In this document: one piece after another, positions 24,728 through 34,065 of the stretch | Layout: each line of letters begins with the position of its first letter | Numbering within the stretch: the first letter of the stretch is position 1 | Assembly (NCBI GenBank): GCA_013339895.1 | Contig: JABACO010000015.1 | Span: 1,439,633 to 1,503,632 of the forward strand | From: Ephydatia muelleri | Taxonomy: Eukaryota > Porifera > Demospongiae > Spongillida > Spongillidae | Length of the DNA stretch: 64,000 bases | Reading direction: 5' to 3' | Position numbers and translations under genes: made by a program | The notes under the pieces: generated by a model | What the model was told of the DNA's origin: nothing | Seen by the model: the letters and a program-made list of their open reading frames with translations, nothing else | Databases searched by the model: none

Positions 24728-25727
24728 NNNNNNNNNNNNNNNNNNNNNNNNNNNNNNNNNNNNNNNNNNNNNNNNNNNNNNNNNNNNNNNNNNNNNNNNN
24801 NNNNNNNNNNNNNNNNNNNNNNNNNNNNNNNNNNNNNNNNNNNNNNNNNNNNNNNNNNNNNNNNNNNNNNNNNNNNNNNNNNNNNNNNNNNNNNNNNNNN
24901 NNNNNNNNNNNNNNNNNNNNNNNNNNNNNNNNNNNNNNNNNNNNNNNNNNNNNNNNNNNNNNNNNNNNNNNNNNNNNNNNNNNNNNNNNNNNNNNNNNNN
25001 NNNNNNNNNNNNNNNNNNNNNNNNNNNNNNNNNNNNNNNNNNNNNNNNNNNNNNNNNNNNNNNNNNNNNNNNNNNNNNNNNNNNNNNNNNNNNNNNNNNN
25101 NNNNNNNNNNNNNNNNNNNNNNNNNNNNNNNNNNNNNNNNNNNNNNNNNNNNNNNNNNNNNNNNNNNNNNNNNNNNNNNNNNNNNNNNNNNNNNNNNNNN
25201 NNNNNNNNNNNNNNNNNNNNNNNNNNNNNNNNNNNNNNNNNNNNNNNNNNNNNNNNNNNNNNNNNNNNNNNNNNNNNNNNNNNNNNNNNNNNNNNNNNNN
25301 NNNNNNNNNNNNNNNNNNNNNNNNNNNNNNNNNNNNNNNNNNNNNNNNNNNNNNNNNNNNNNNNNNNNNNNNNNNNNNNNNNNNNNNNNNNNNNNNNNNN
25401 NNNNNNNNNNNNNNNNNNNNNNNNNNNNNNNNNNNNNNNNNNNNNNNNNNNNNNNNNNNNNNNNNNNNNNNNNNNNNNNNNNNNNNNNNNNNNNNNNNNN
25501 NNNNNNNNNNNNNNNNNNNNNNNNNNNNNNNNNNNNNNNNNNNNNNNNNNNNNNNNNNNNNNNNNNNNNNNNNNNNNNNNNNNNNNNNNNNNNNNNNNNN
25601 NNNNNNNNNNNNNNNNNNNNNNNNNNNNNNNNNNNNNNNNNNNNNNNNNNNNNNNNNNNNNNNNNNNNNNNNNNNNNNNNNNNNNNNNNNNNNNNNNNNN
25701 NNNNNNNNNNNNNNNNNNNNNNNNNNN
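24728..25727. other. Assembly gap, exactly 1000 N
   Basis: A run of 1000 N, a round number typical of a scaffold gap of unknown size. It begins inside the subtilase gene of copy 1, upstream of the coding part for the oxyanion-hole asparagine. It ends in a TGTGTTGAGAGAG-rich repeat that does not match the continuation of the subtilase in copy 2. The two sides are therefore not proven to be neighbours in the genome. Confidence 0.99.
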
Positions 25728-25950
25728 AAAGTTACAGAGAGAGAGTGTGTGTTGAGAGAGAGTGTGTGTTGAGAGAGAGTGTGTGTTGAGAGTGTGTTTG
25801 AGAGAGAGTGTGTGTTGAGAGAGAGTGTGTTGAGAGGAGTGTGTGTTGAGAGAGAGTGTGTGTTGAGAGAGAGTGTGTGTTGAGAGAGAGTGTGTGTTGA
25901 GGAGAGAGAGAGGAGAGAGAGAGAAGAGAGGCGAGAGGAGAGAGAAGAGG

Positions 25951-25980
<30 letters not shown>
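25728..25980. repeat. TGTGTTGAGAGAGAG minisatellite and GA tract after the gap
   Basis: About ten units of GAGAGAGTGTGTGTTGA followed by ~90 bp of GAGA. It begins right after the N gap and is the likely reason the assembly broke. It lies between the gap and the last visible lysozyme exon, so it may be intronic. Confidence 0.9.
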
Positions 25981-25981
<1 letters not shown>

Positions 25982-26037
25982 ATCTGCGATTGCACATGTT
26001 AACACTGATGGCGCGCTTTCTTACTCATTTCCTCGAC

Positions 26038-26435
26038 CTGTGTGACGCTGTCTTGGAGCACTTGGGGCACGGGAATAAGTACACGTCCACATATTTCATT
26101 CCGGCAGCCCTGGCGTTGGCGATAGTGGCCGGGGCGTTCTTGTCAGGCGTTCCTGTATGTAGAGTGTGATTGTGAGAGTAAATTGAAAAAGGGAGCAGAA
26201 AATGCGCGCTATAGACTACGAGCGAACCGCTGCTCTCGTAGGCCCGAACGATTGCAAACGTGAATCCGTCGCCTATGAGGCAAGAGAAGGTGGTTTCGCT
26301 TATGGGGCTGGAGATGTCCACTCCGTACGTCGAATTGGCTGATGAATGAGTTATGTTTGACTGGAAGTCGTGTGCCATAGCGCGCTCAAAGCCTATGGTG
26401 AGTAGAAGGAGCAGGAGGCGAGATGGTGCGGCCAT
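26038..26435 (-). CDS. GH25-type (invertebrate/amoeba-like) lysozyme, 5' part, two visible exons
   Basis: Exon 1 is 26228-26435: the ATG opens MAAPSRLLLLLLTIGFERAM, a signal peptide, then YGVDISSPISETTFSCLIGD with the Asp of GVD expected at the active site of this family, and GFTFAIVRAYESSG. Exon 2 is about 26038-26152 after the acceptor CTACATACAG: GTPDKNAPATIANARAAGMK and YVDVYLFPCPKC. This order matches the secreted GH25 LYS proteins of nematodes and amoebae, which cleave bacterial peptidoglycan. The donors (G|GTTCGC and G|GTCGAG) are weak, so the junctions are approximate. About 100 C-terminal residues are missing, towards the gap. An ATATATAT box sits ~35-45 bp upstream of the ATG. Confidence 0.75.
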
Positions 26436-27179
26436 TATTCCATGTGTGATTGTGTAAACTGGCAGCGATATATATCCAGCCCTGCCCAGCGGCGCGATAA
26501 AGATCACGCATGCGCAAGCATTTGCCGTTCGAGTGCTTTCATGAGAATTTTGAAAACACATCGAGTGCGTGTATGATGATATTACAAAACATAGACAAAA
26601 AAGAATGCTAAAAAAATGCTAAAGCTTACTGCATAATTGTAGGAAGTGATGCCCCCTCGTCAAAGCCTAGTCCACTCCTCCGCTTTACCCTAGATCCTCT
26701 TAGACACAAGCTCGAACCAGGGCAAATAAAAGTCGAGCTCTGACAAATGCATATGTTTCTGCATATGACTTTTCCCATTTTGCTGCTATGCTGGTAGCCA
26801 TGTGCATCAAAAAATGTTCTGCCTCTCTGTGGAGAAGCCCATCAACGGATGTGACCTGCGTTGTCTCGTACCCAGACCCAAATGTACGTAACGATGATCG
26901 TATGACATCTGCGTATATTGGGTCTGGGGGCGAGACGAGATGTATGAAAAACGTTAACGTTGGTCAGGGTACGAGCTACGTTCTATCCGACTAATTACTG
27001 TACTCTACACTTAACTAACCGAAACGAGGAACTATAAAACATTAAATCTTAATCTTAGCATCCTGGCTATGTTGCTTCTTCCGAAAGTCGTCAAAAACTC
27101 AGCGTACAAGTAAAAACAGTAATTAAACTTGTGGTTTCTCGGCCCCAGACCCATTACCCTTGTCGCGTGTCAGGACTCC
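26436..27179. other. Intergenic region between lysozyme and TPST-A3
   Basis: About 740 bp with divergent genes on either side, so it should hold both promoters. It contains one CTCGTACCCAGACC mini-element (26863-26936). I see no other gene. Confidence 0.6.
26863..26936. mobile_element. Mini inverted-repeat element, GTCTCGTACCCAGACC family
   Basis: A 74-bp unit with ends GTCTCGTACCCAGACCCA and its imperfect inverse TGGGTCTGGGGGCGAGAC (with TAT before it). It is related to the elements at 2771 and 39008, and its left end recurs at 34173. Confidence 0.6.
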
Positions 27180-27997
27180 ATGGTACGGCACAAAGCTGTT
27201 CTCTTCGTCTGCCTTGTGAGCGTCGCAGCGAACGTGTACCTCTTGAGCAGGCTTAAAAAACCCTACCACCATGCCATACCAAAGAGTCCAGGAGACATAA
27301 CGGTCGTGACTCCCACAGGGAGTGTACCGAAGGCACAACCAGAGGGCAAGAGCTTAGTATCCGAGTTAGTCGTCTTCGTGGGCGGATGTCCACGGAGTGG
27401 AACGACGCTCGCCAGAGCGATGCTGGACGCCCACCCGGACATTCGGTGCGGCGAAGAGACCCGGGTCCTCCCTCGTATACTCGCGATAGCCAGCAAGATG
27501 TCCCAGTCAACCCTCGAGCAAAAGCGCCTGGAGAGCGGTGGAGTGTCGGAAGAACTGCTCGACCGAGCCATAGCGGCCTTCATGGGCGAGATCATCGTGG
27601 CCCACGGTGTCCCCTCCAAGTAACCTGTGCAACAAGGACCCGCTCCTCTTGCAACACATGAAGCACATAGCGCGGATGTTCCCCAAGGCCAAGTTTCTGC
27701 TCATGATCCGGGACGGTCGGGCCGTGGCCCATTCCATCGTGAGTCGGAATATCACGATATCCGGAGTGGACGCGAAGAATTACCTGAGCGCAGCCCTGTT
27801 CTGGAACAAGGTGGCGCTGTCGATGTCGGAAGACTGTAAACAATTTACCCGAGCGGTGCATGATTGTGTTCTACGAGAAGCTGGTGGGCGACCCTTCCCA
27901 CGCAGATGAAGGAGGTGCTTCGCTTCTTAGACATCCCTTGGCACGATAACGTCCTCCGCCATCACGAGATGATAGGATCAGAGGTTTCCCTTTCCAA
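27180..27997 (+). CDS. TPST: TPST-like sulfotransferase, large exon A3 (two apparent 1-bp insertions)
   Basis: The paralogue closest to canonical TPST. ATG starts MVRHKAVLFVCLVSVAANVY, a type II anchor. The core is FVGGCPRSGTTLARAMLDAH and RCGEETRVLPRIL, which keeps the PRSGTT Arg, the catalytic Glu and both substrate arginines. After SK at about 27620 an extra A (TCCAAGTAACC versus TCCAAGTACC in A1) breaks the frame, and an extra C near 27897 (CCTTCCCACG versus CCTTCCACG) breaks it again. Without them the frame runs to AA|GTAAGC. Either these are sequence errors or the gene has recently died. Its terminal exon would be 32910-33078, 4.9 kb away with a hAT relic in between. Confidence 0.8.
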
Positions 27998-28039
27998 GTA
28001 AGCTATCGTGCATGTATAGTTATGTGTGCAACGCAGTGT

Positions 28040-28100
28040 GTGTGTGGTGGGGGGGGGGGGGGGAAGGGAGGGGGAGGGGGAGGGGAGGGGGCTTGTAAGG
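28040..28100. repeat. G-rich low-complexity tract
   Basis: TGGTGGGGG followed by GGGAGGGGGA-type repeats just after the A3 donor. It has many G-runs of four or more. A second G-run lies at 28320-28338. Confidence 0.85.
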
Positions 28101-28624
28101 ATAAATGTACAGTATTGTGTATCATATTATGTAGTTATGTTTTGAGGATCCCATACATACACAAAATTATCTCATGGCCCTCATCTCAAGATGGCTCTTT
28201 ATGTGCTATGTGGATGGGGACATCCCATTGCTTCCCAGATGCCATTGTCTTCCCCCTCACTATCTCACTCACTTATCCTCCTGGTTACTTGCCAGTGTCC
28301 ACCCCATGATTGCCCAGGGTGGGGGGGGGGGGGGGGTGGGATGTGGGAAGAAGGTGTTTGAGAATAGGACTATGTTAATGTATCCATGGCAATGCTCTCT
28401 CTAGAATCAACTATCTTCACAGTTGCTATTTTTGGATTTCGGGCTGGCATTAGCCAACAAGGGAACTGGTTATCGATGTGCGTGACTACATTCACAGCAG
28501 ATCGCCATAGCATCATAGATATATTGTGTGCAGAGCTGTGTGGAGTCTAACACCAGCCATATGCTGAGATGCCTGCATACGGACACTTCAATGATATGCA
28601 TCGGCATATGATTGGGTATGCAGA

Positions 28625-28723
28625 CTCTTGCACAACTCTGCATACTCTTGCACAACTCTGCATACTCTTGCACAACTCTGCATACTCTTGCACAACTCTG
28701 CATACTCTTGCACAACTCTGCAT
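28625..28723. repeat. 20-bp tandem repeat CTTGCACAACTCTGCATACT (5 units)
   Basis: Five exact units in the long intron or intergenic region after A3. There is no spacer between units, so it is a minisatellite. Confidence 0.95.
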
Positions 28724-29039
28724 ACTATATGTTGTGGCACAGATAGAATTGACTGTCAGTTGTAAATTTTTAAGTTTCTTTTATTGCAAGGCAATGTAAC
28801 TAGCAAGCTTTTCATTTCAAGAGTTCTGGTGCATTTATCAATCCAAAAAGTGTCCTTCTGAAGATCACCTGCCTGTGTGGATTCCTTTGACCACACCTGC
28901 TATAGCTATGCTAGAAGGCATCTATGCAATAGGACAGAGTCTCCTGGTTATACCAAGTTATACCAAGTAATAAAAGCACACAGGAGAGTGCAAGCTACCA
29001 TACATGTAGGGTTCTGTGGGTTGTCCACAGCTTTCAGGA

Positions 29040-29282
29040 TAAGGGAGAAGGAGGGAGGTGGAAGCAAAGGGGGAAGGAGGGAGGAGGAAGCAAGGGGGAG
29101 GGAGGGAGGTGGAAGCAAGGGGGAGGGAGGGAGGTGGAAGAAGCAAGGGGAGGATAGAGGTGGATGGAGGGAGGGAGGAGGAGGAAGCAAGGGGAGGGAG
29201 GGAGGTGGAAGCAAGGGGGGAGGGAGGGGGAGGAAGCAAAGGGGGAGGGAGGGAGGAGGAAGCAAGGGGAGGATAGAGGGAG
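29040..29282. repeat. GGAGGTGGAAGCAAGGGG minisatellite
   Basis: Imperfect 18-24-bp purine-rich units. Three frames stay open on each strand only because of the composition. Confidence 0.9.
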
Positions 29283-29805
29283 TAGTCAAGTCAACATGTT
29301 TATAAATTGACAATATGACAAATGAGTGCAAGTCTTGGTGTGCATAGACAAACTGGCAAGCTAATATCTAAATGCTTGCGTTGTTGGAATGATAAAATGG
29401 TTTATCTGTGGTTTGTTCATATACATGGACATTTAATTAGGCCGTTTGTGTCAGCTTGAGCAAATGTATTGCTTTTGCAAATTTATTGCCTTTTATTTTA
29501 GGATGATGATGATGATAGGGTACACCTGCCCTCATCTCATTGTGGCCAGTAATTTTGTTGCTGTTGGGAGCTAACAAAAAAAGATGTTTATTACTGTTTT
29601 TGAAAAACATCATTCTAAGAATTTAAAAAGGCGTGGCCGAGTGTGACTGAGCCACGCTTATTTTATCTTACAATGATGTTTATAAAAAAGGACATCTCTT
29701 TTTTTGAATTGTGATAGTGCCTACCCTAGCAGTGCTTGTGGTAGGTCAGGGCACCCCCTTCCCTTCCCTGGTAGGTTTCATGCAAAGTGTCCAGCGCCTA
29801 TGGAG

Positions 29806-29807
<2 letters not shown>

Positions 29808-29839
<32 letters not shown>
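29808..29839. repeat. ~32-nt poly-G run
   Basis: An unbroken G-run followed by CAAAATTCCCCGGGCC. The G-run plus CAAAA resembles the end of the insertion at 39308 (CGAGGGGGGGGGCAAAAAA), so it may mark the edge of a related element. Confidence 0.7.
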
Positions 29840-29841
<2 letters not shown>

Positions 29842-30038
29842 AAATTCCCCGGGCCATGAAGGGGCTCGGACCTTTAGAGCCATGCCCTTGGCCGGCCGTC
29901 TATGCCACGCCCCTGGGCCGGTAATGAACGGCTTTTTACAGCTATTTCGTTCCGAGTACATGTAGCCCAATTTTTTTTTTCGGGGCCCGGACCGTTATAA
30001 CCAATCGTATACTTTCTATTTAACGACCGAGATCAAGA

Positions 30039-31856
30039 ATGAGCTACCATCATAAATCAGGCGCGCAGAAAAGAAACAAAAAGCAATACGTGTTGAAGGA
30101 GCGAAGGACAGAAGACGCTTCAACAACATGGCTTTGATTTAGCAGAAGTCTGTGAGGGAACCGAGCATGACAGGAATCAATACAACAGTCTGCTGAGTAC
30201 AGAAACAATTGATAGCTCCATCAGATTACGAATTGCTATTGAAGGATTGAGTGAAGGCCTTGAGATTCAAGAAGAGGTGCCTCAATCAAACCAGATGCTG
30301 CTGTTAAAGGATTGACTGAAAGCATGGAGATCCATGTTTTCAGTCGATCCTTTAACAGCAGCATCTGGTTTTGATTGAGGCACCTCTTCTTGTTGTCAGT
30401 TAAAACCAAAAGTATTGTAGAGGTAGTCGGTGTTGATATAGGAATCTTCATCAAGGGAGAAATGCCCACAAGTGAAGAACTAGAAGAAGCTGTTAGAAGG
30501 GGTTCTGAAAAGCTTCCGCTACAATTTCGTAACGATTCTTTCAACAGAGTGTTCCCAGTTTCTCTTCTGTGTTACAAACTGCCAAACGGAGAAGATGTTC
30601 ATCGTGATTGGCTAGCCTGGAGCAAAAGCAAAGAAGCATTATTTTGCTTTCCTTGTCGGCTCTTCATCCAGTCATCCATGGTGAATCGCTCTTTACTAGC
30701 TTCATCAACTGGCTATTCTAAGGATAACAAATGGAAAAAGCTATACATTAACATTCCCGAACATCAAGAAAGCATGAATCATAAAAGATGTTTATGTTGC
30801 GTGGAGAAATCTCCTAAAGGTTATTGGATGCAGCGTCACAATTTCACTGCAGTTACATAGAAGTGTCCAGAACGAAGCTGCAGTATGGAAGCTACTGTTG
30901 CACAGTGTCCAGAACGAAGCTGCAGTATGGAAGCAACTGTTGCACAGATTTTTGCGAGTTATTTTGTTCCTTGGAGAAAGGGACTTGGAGTTCAGAGGTG
31001 AGTCTCAAAGGATTGGGGACCCAAACAATGGTAATTTTCTTGGGATTCTTGAATTAATAAGTCATTATGACCAAATCTTAGGAGGTCATTTAAGCAAAGT
31101 AAAGGAGTTGCAACACTCTCATCAGTGCCTGAAAGTTCATTATTTGTCGGCCAAATTCGAAATAAATTCATTGTGTGCTGTGCCAATCATGTGAAGCAAG
31201 TGATTTTAGCTGAGATTATTAGTACCAAATACTATTCCATAATAGTTGACGCTACTCCAGATTCCTCTCATGTTGAGCAAACAGCTTTCATCCTTCGGTA
31301 TATGTACACTGCAAAGACAATGTCACTTCAGAAGTTCAAGAGTGCTGTCTAGAATTTGTTGACTGTAACCACAAACTGGAGAAGCTATTGCGGAGTTGAT
31401 AAATGAAACACTCAGGAAGAATGGCATACCTCTGGCCAATTGTCGTGGGCAAGGTTACAATAACGGATCTAATATGAGTGGTGCATACAAGGGTGCCCAA
31501 GCCCGTATTATAGAACAATCAATTGGCAACGTTTTGCCCCTGTACTTGCCACAGTGTAAACCTATGTGGGGTATGTGCTGCAGAAAGTTGTCCTGAAGTC
31601 ATCACTTTTTTTGGTATAATCCAGCGGTTATATACACTGTTCAGCTGCAGCCCACAATGGTGGGAAATTTTGCAAGAGCACATAGGATGCTCCTTGCACA
31701 GCATGCATGTCCAACACAGGTTGGTCTGCTCGGATTGAGAGTGTTCGGCCTGTTGCTGCACATCTTCCAGGCATTTTGAGTGACTTACAAGATCTGGAAA
31801 AACTCAATCTAACAGCTGAAATGCGATCAGAGATCCAGGGGATCAAAACTTATGAT
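30039..31856 (+). mobile_element. Decayed hAT-type DNA transposon (TTF zinc finger / DUF4371 class)
   Basis: Broken transposase of the ZMYM/DUF4371-like hAT group. The N-terminus KSGAQKRNKKQYVLKERR starts at 30039. A TTF-type zinc finger follows (DWLAWSKSKEALFCFPCRLF, about 30600-30670). DUF4371-type blocks include FLGILELISHYDQILGGHLS, AEIISTKYYSIIVDATPDSS and GQGYNNGSNMSGAYKGAQAR. The part before the usual dimerisation region (GWSARIESVRPVAAHL) ends at a CA microsatellite. Frames shift several times and stops occur, so it is dead and truncated at its 3' end. It lies between TPST exon A3 and its terminal exon. A 45-bp direct duplication sits at about 30855-30945. Confidence 0.85.
30266..30395. 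repeat. ~60-bp-arm inverted repeat inside the hAT relic
   Basis: The left arm (about 30270-30325: AAGAAGAGGTGCCTCAATCA and CAGATGCTGCTGTTAAAGGA) is inverted as the right arm (about 30338-30392) around a ~12-bp centre. This forms a near-perfect hairpin within the transposase region, probably an inverted duplication after insertion. Confidence 0.85.
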
Positions 31857-31990
31857 ACACACCACACATACACACACATACATATACACACATACACACA
31901 CATACACATACACACATACACATCACACACATACACATACACACACATACACACATACACACACATGCACACACATACACGCACACGTGA
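31857..31990. repeat. (CACATA)n / CA-rich microsatellite
   Basis: Interrupted ACACATACACATAC repeats at the truncated 3' end of the hAT relic. Confidence 0.92.
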
Positions 31991-32076
31991 AGCCACACTC
32001 TTCCATGCAACTTTGTAGAGTATATAGGGAGTATCTATACTTGTTATGGGACAGTGTAGGTGTGAAAAGACTGTGA

Positions 32077-32220
32077 TGTATCACTCTTGAGTGGTGAGGT
32101 ATCACTCTTGAGTGGTGAGGTATCACTCTTGAGTGGTGAGGTGTCACTCTTGAGTGGTGAGGTATCACTCTTGAGTGGTGAGGTATCACTCTTGAGTGGT
32201 AAGGTGTCACTCTTGAGTGG
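32077..32220. repeat. 21-bp tandem repeat with CACTCTTGAGTG palindrome (7 units)
   Basis: Seven units of GTATCACTCTTGAGTGGTGAG, some with GTGTC. Each has inverted arms CACTC/GAGTG around TT. There are no spacers. Confidence 0.95.
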
Positions 32221-32909
32221 CTGTTCGGTCAAAACTCATGTGAACACCTAAACACAAATGTAGTCTGGGTGAAAGTAATCATTTTGTCATATTCAAGAGG
32301 TTATATTTATACTCTCTGTATTCAATTCCAGTTTTGTTAATTGTTGTTTAGTTATTAAAGTCAACAGCAGGATTGTAACTCAGGCTGCAAAGCAGTGACT
32401 TGTTTGGGATTAGTACTGATTGAGTTCTAACGTCATTGGATTGAAGGAACAGTATGCCTTTTGCGTATGTTCACAACTTGGCATATGACCCTATGATTTC
32501 AAGCTGAGAAGATCCCTGGCATATGAAAAGAAACACATGCCATAGACAAAATATTTGTCCGAAAAAAAAAACTGAACAGCTGCTGAACAGAGGTAATGAT
32601 ATGCCAGGGGATATTCTCAGCTTGAAATAATTGGGTAATGTCTTAGCTGCTGCCTGGTTTTTATGTATTTGCACTGCAGTGGTTATGTGAAGACTTCGTG
32701 TCCAAGCTACTTTTATTAGATATGCTTGGCACTTTGGGATTATTTACTTGGTGGAGGGTGACTAGCGATTTGTACGAACACTAGAGCCGTATTCACCAGA
32801 ACACTCTACTTTCCGATTACTATTAAATCCAACTTCAGGCCCCAATTTCAAGGGGCAATCCGGGTATTTAAATATTTTCATTGCCTCCATGCATCATACC
32901 ACTATTTAG

Positions 32910-33078
32910 AATGGAGCCTTCGACCAATCAGGTGAAGAAGCCGGTCAACACGGAGTCCTTGGATACATGGCGTACTAGCATACCACCGGCCATCTTGGAG
33001 CAGATATGGGAGGAGTGTGACATGCTGAAAGAGTTAGGTTACCCTAAGTACACTGCTGACAGCAAAGCGACAGTATGA
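32910..33078 (+). CDS. TPST: TPST terminal exon of the A3 unit
   Basis: An acceptor CACTATTTAG is followed by A|ATG, then MEPSTNQVKKPVNTESLDTW, WRTSIPPAILEQIWEECDML and a TGA stop. It is almost identical to the terminal exons at 4640 and 41921, with a slightly different end (ADSKATV). The phase fits the donor at 27998. The same TGACCTTCA minisatellite type follows it, so the whole 3' block was duplicated together. Confidence 0.8.
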
Positions 33079-33117
33079 ATTTATTTTATCTCACACACAT
33101 CAGTTCCATGAGCTCCT

Positions 33118-33410
33118 CACAAGACCTTCATACACCCTCACATGACCTTCACATACCCTCACATGACCTTCACATACCATCATATGACCTTCACATACCA
33201 ACATACCATCATATGACCTTCACACCCTCATATGACCTTCACACCCTCATATGACCTTCACACCTCATATGACCTTCACATACCCTCATATGACCTTCAC
33301 ATACTCTTATATGAACTTCACGCCCTCATATGATCTTCACATACCCTCATATGACCTTCACTCCCTCATATAACCTTCAGACATCCTCATACATGACCTT
33401 CACATATCAT
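33118..33410. repeat. CATGACCTTCACATACCCTC minisatellite (A3 unit)
   Basis: About fourteen imperfect 14-20-bp units with TGACCTTCA, following the terminal exon at 32910. It is homologous to the shorter arrays at 4856 and 42137. Confidence 0.9.
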
Positions 33411-33849
33411 CATGGTTCGACTGCATGCAGTACCAAATCTCTCTCCCTAGTTCGATTAATGGTATTTGCATCTACAAGGATGAGAACACTAAGTATTTAT
33501 TTCTTGTTTCAAGTCCATAAAAACTCAACATGTGGGATACGACTGATTGTGTCTAGCATTAATCATGCAACTAAACACTTGTCACAACATCGCACTTGCA
33601 AACACACACACACCTATAGAAACTTGTGATCTTTCAATAGCAGTTTCAGCCATACCCTAATCTTGCATGCTGCCTGCATGCTATGTAACTGTAACCTTGG
33701 AAACGTCATCTCTGTGCATGTACATGTATCTCCTGCAATGGACACTGTTCCCTCACCTCTGTCAGGACTCTTTGCTTGGTGGCTTTGGGACATGTCTGTT
33801 GCTCTTCTATGTGATCATGCTTCAAGTCAAAGCGCTTCAGTGACAAAGT

Positions 33850-34065
33850 GGTCACTTTGGGAAACCTATGTTATGGGCAGAGGTTTGGGTAAAAGAGATG
33901 CTGTGCTCACAATAGTATATGGATTGCATCATGATGTTAGTGCAATTAAAAACATGTTTAACGTTGGAAATGTTCACTGCCACAACTCTGCTCTGGACGA
34001 AGAATCTTTCACACAATGCCTCCCCATGAGGTCTAGCCTTGACAATGACTTTTGCATGACAATGC
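33850..34065. pseudogene. Relic of the segment that follows the TPST terminal exon, including an SGSM last-exon remnant
   Basis: Blocks such as GGGTAAA, TTAGTGCAATTAAAAAC, TCACTGCCA and AGCCTTGACAATGACTTTTGCAT match, in order, the region 5420-5570. That region contains the 3' end of the last SGSM exon on the minus strand (TTGACAATGCCTTTTGCAT). No SGSM frame remains here. It suggests that the A3 unit arose from a duplication spanning TPST and the SGSM 3' end. Confidence 0.45.

Noticed and set aside
24431-25995. Long frames that run through the N gap
   Set aside because: They exist only because N is read as open sequence.
27129-27179. Upstream TTG start for TPST-A3
   Set aside because: Not an ATG; the ATG at 27180 gives the expected short basic N-terminus and membrane anchor.
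28625-28723. CRISPR-like array
   Set aside because: Units of 20 bp are directly tandem with no spacers, and the DNA is clearly eukaryotic; the same holds for 32077-32220.
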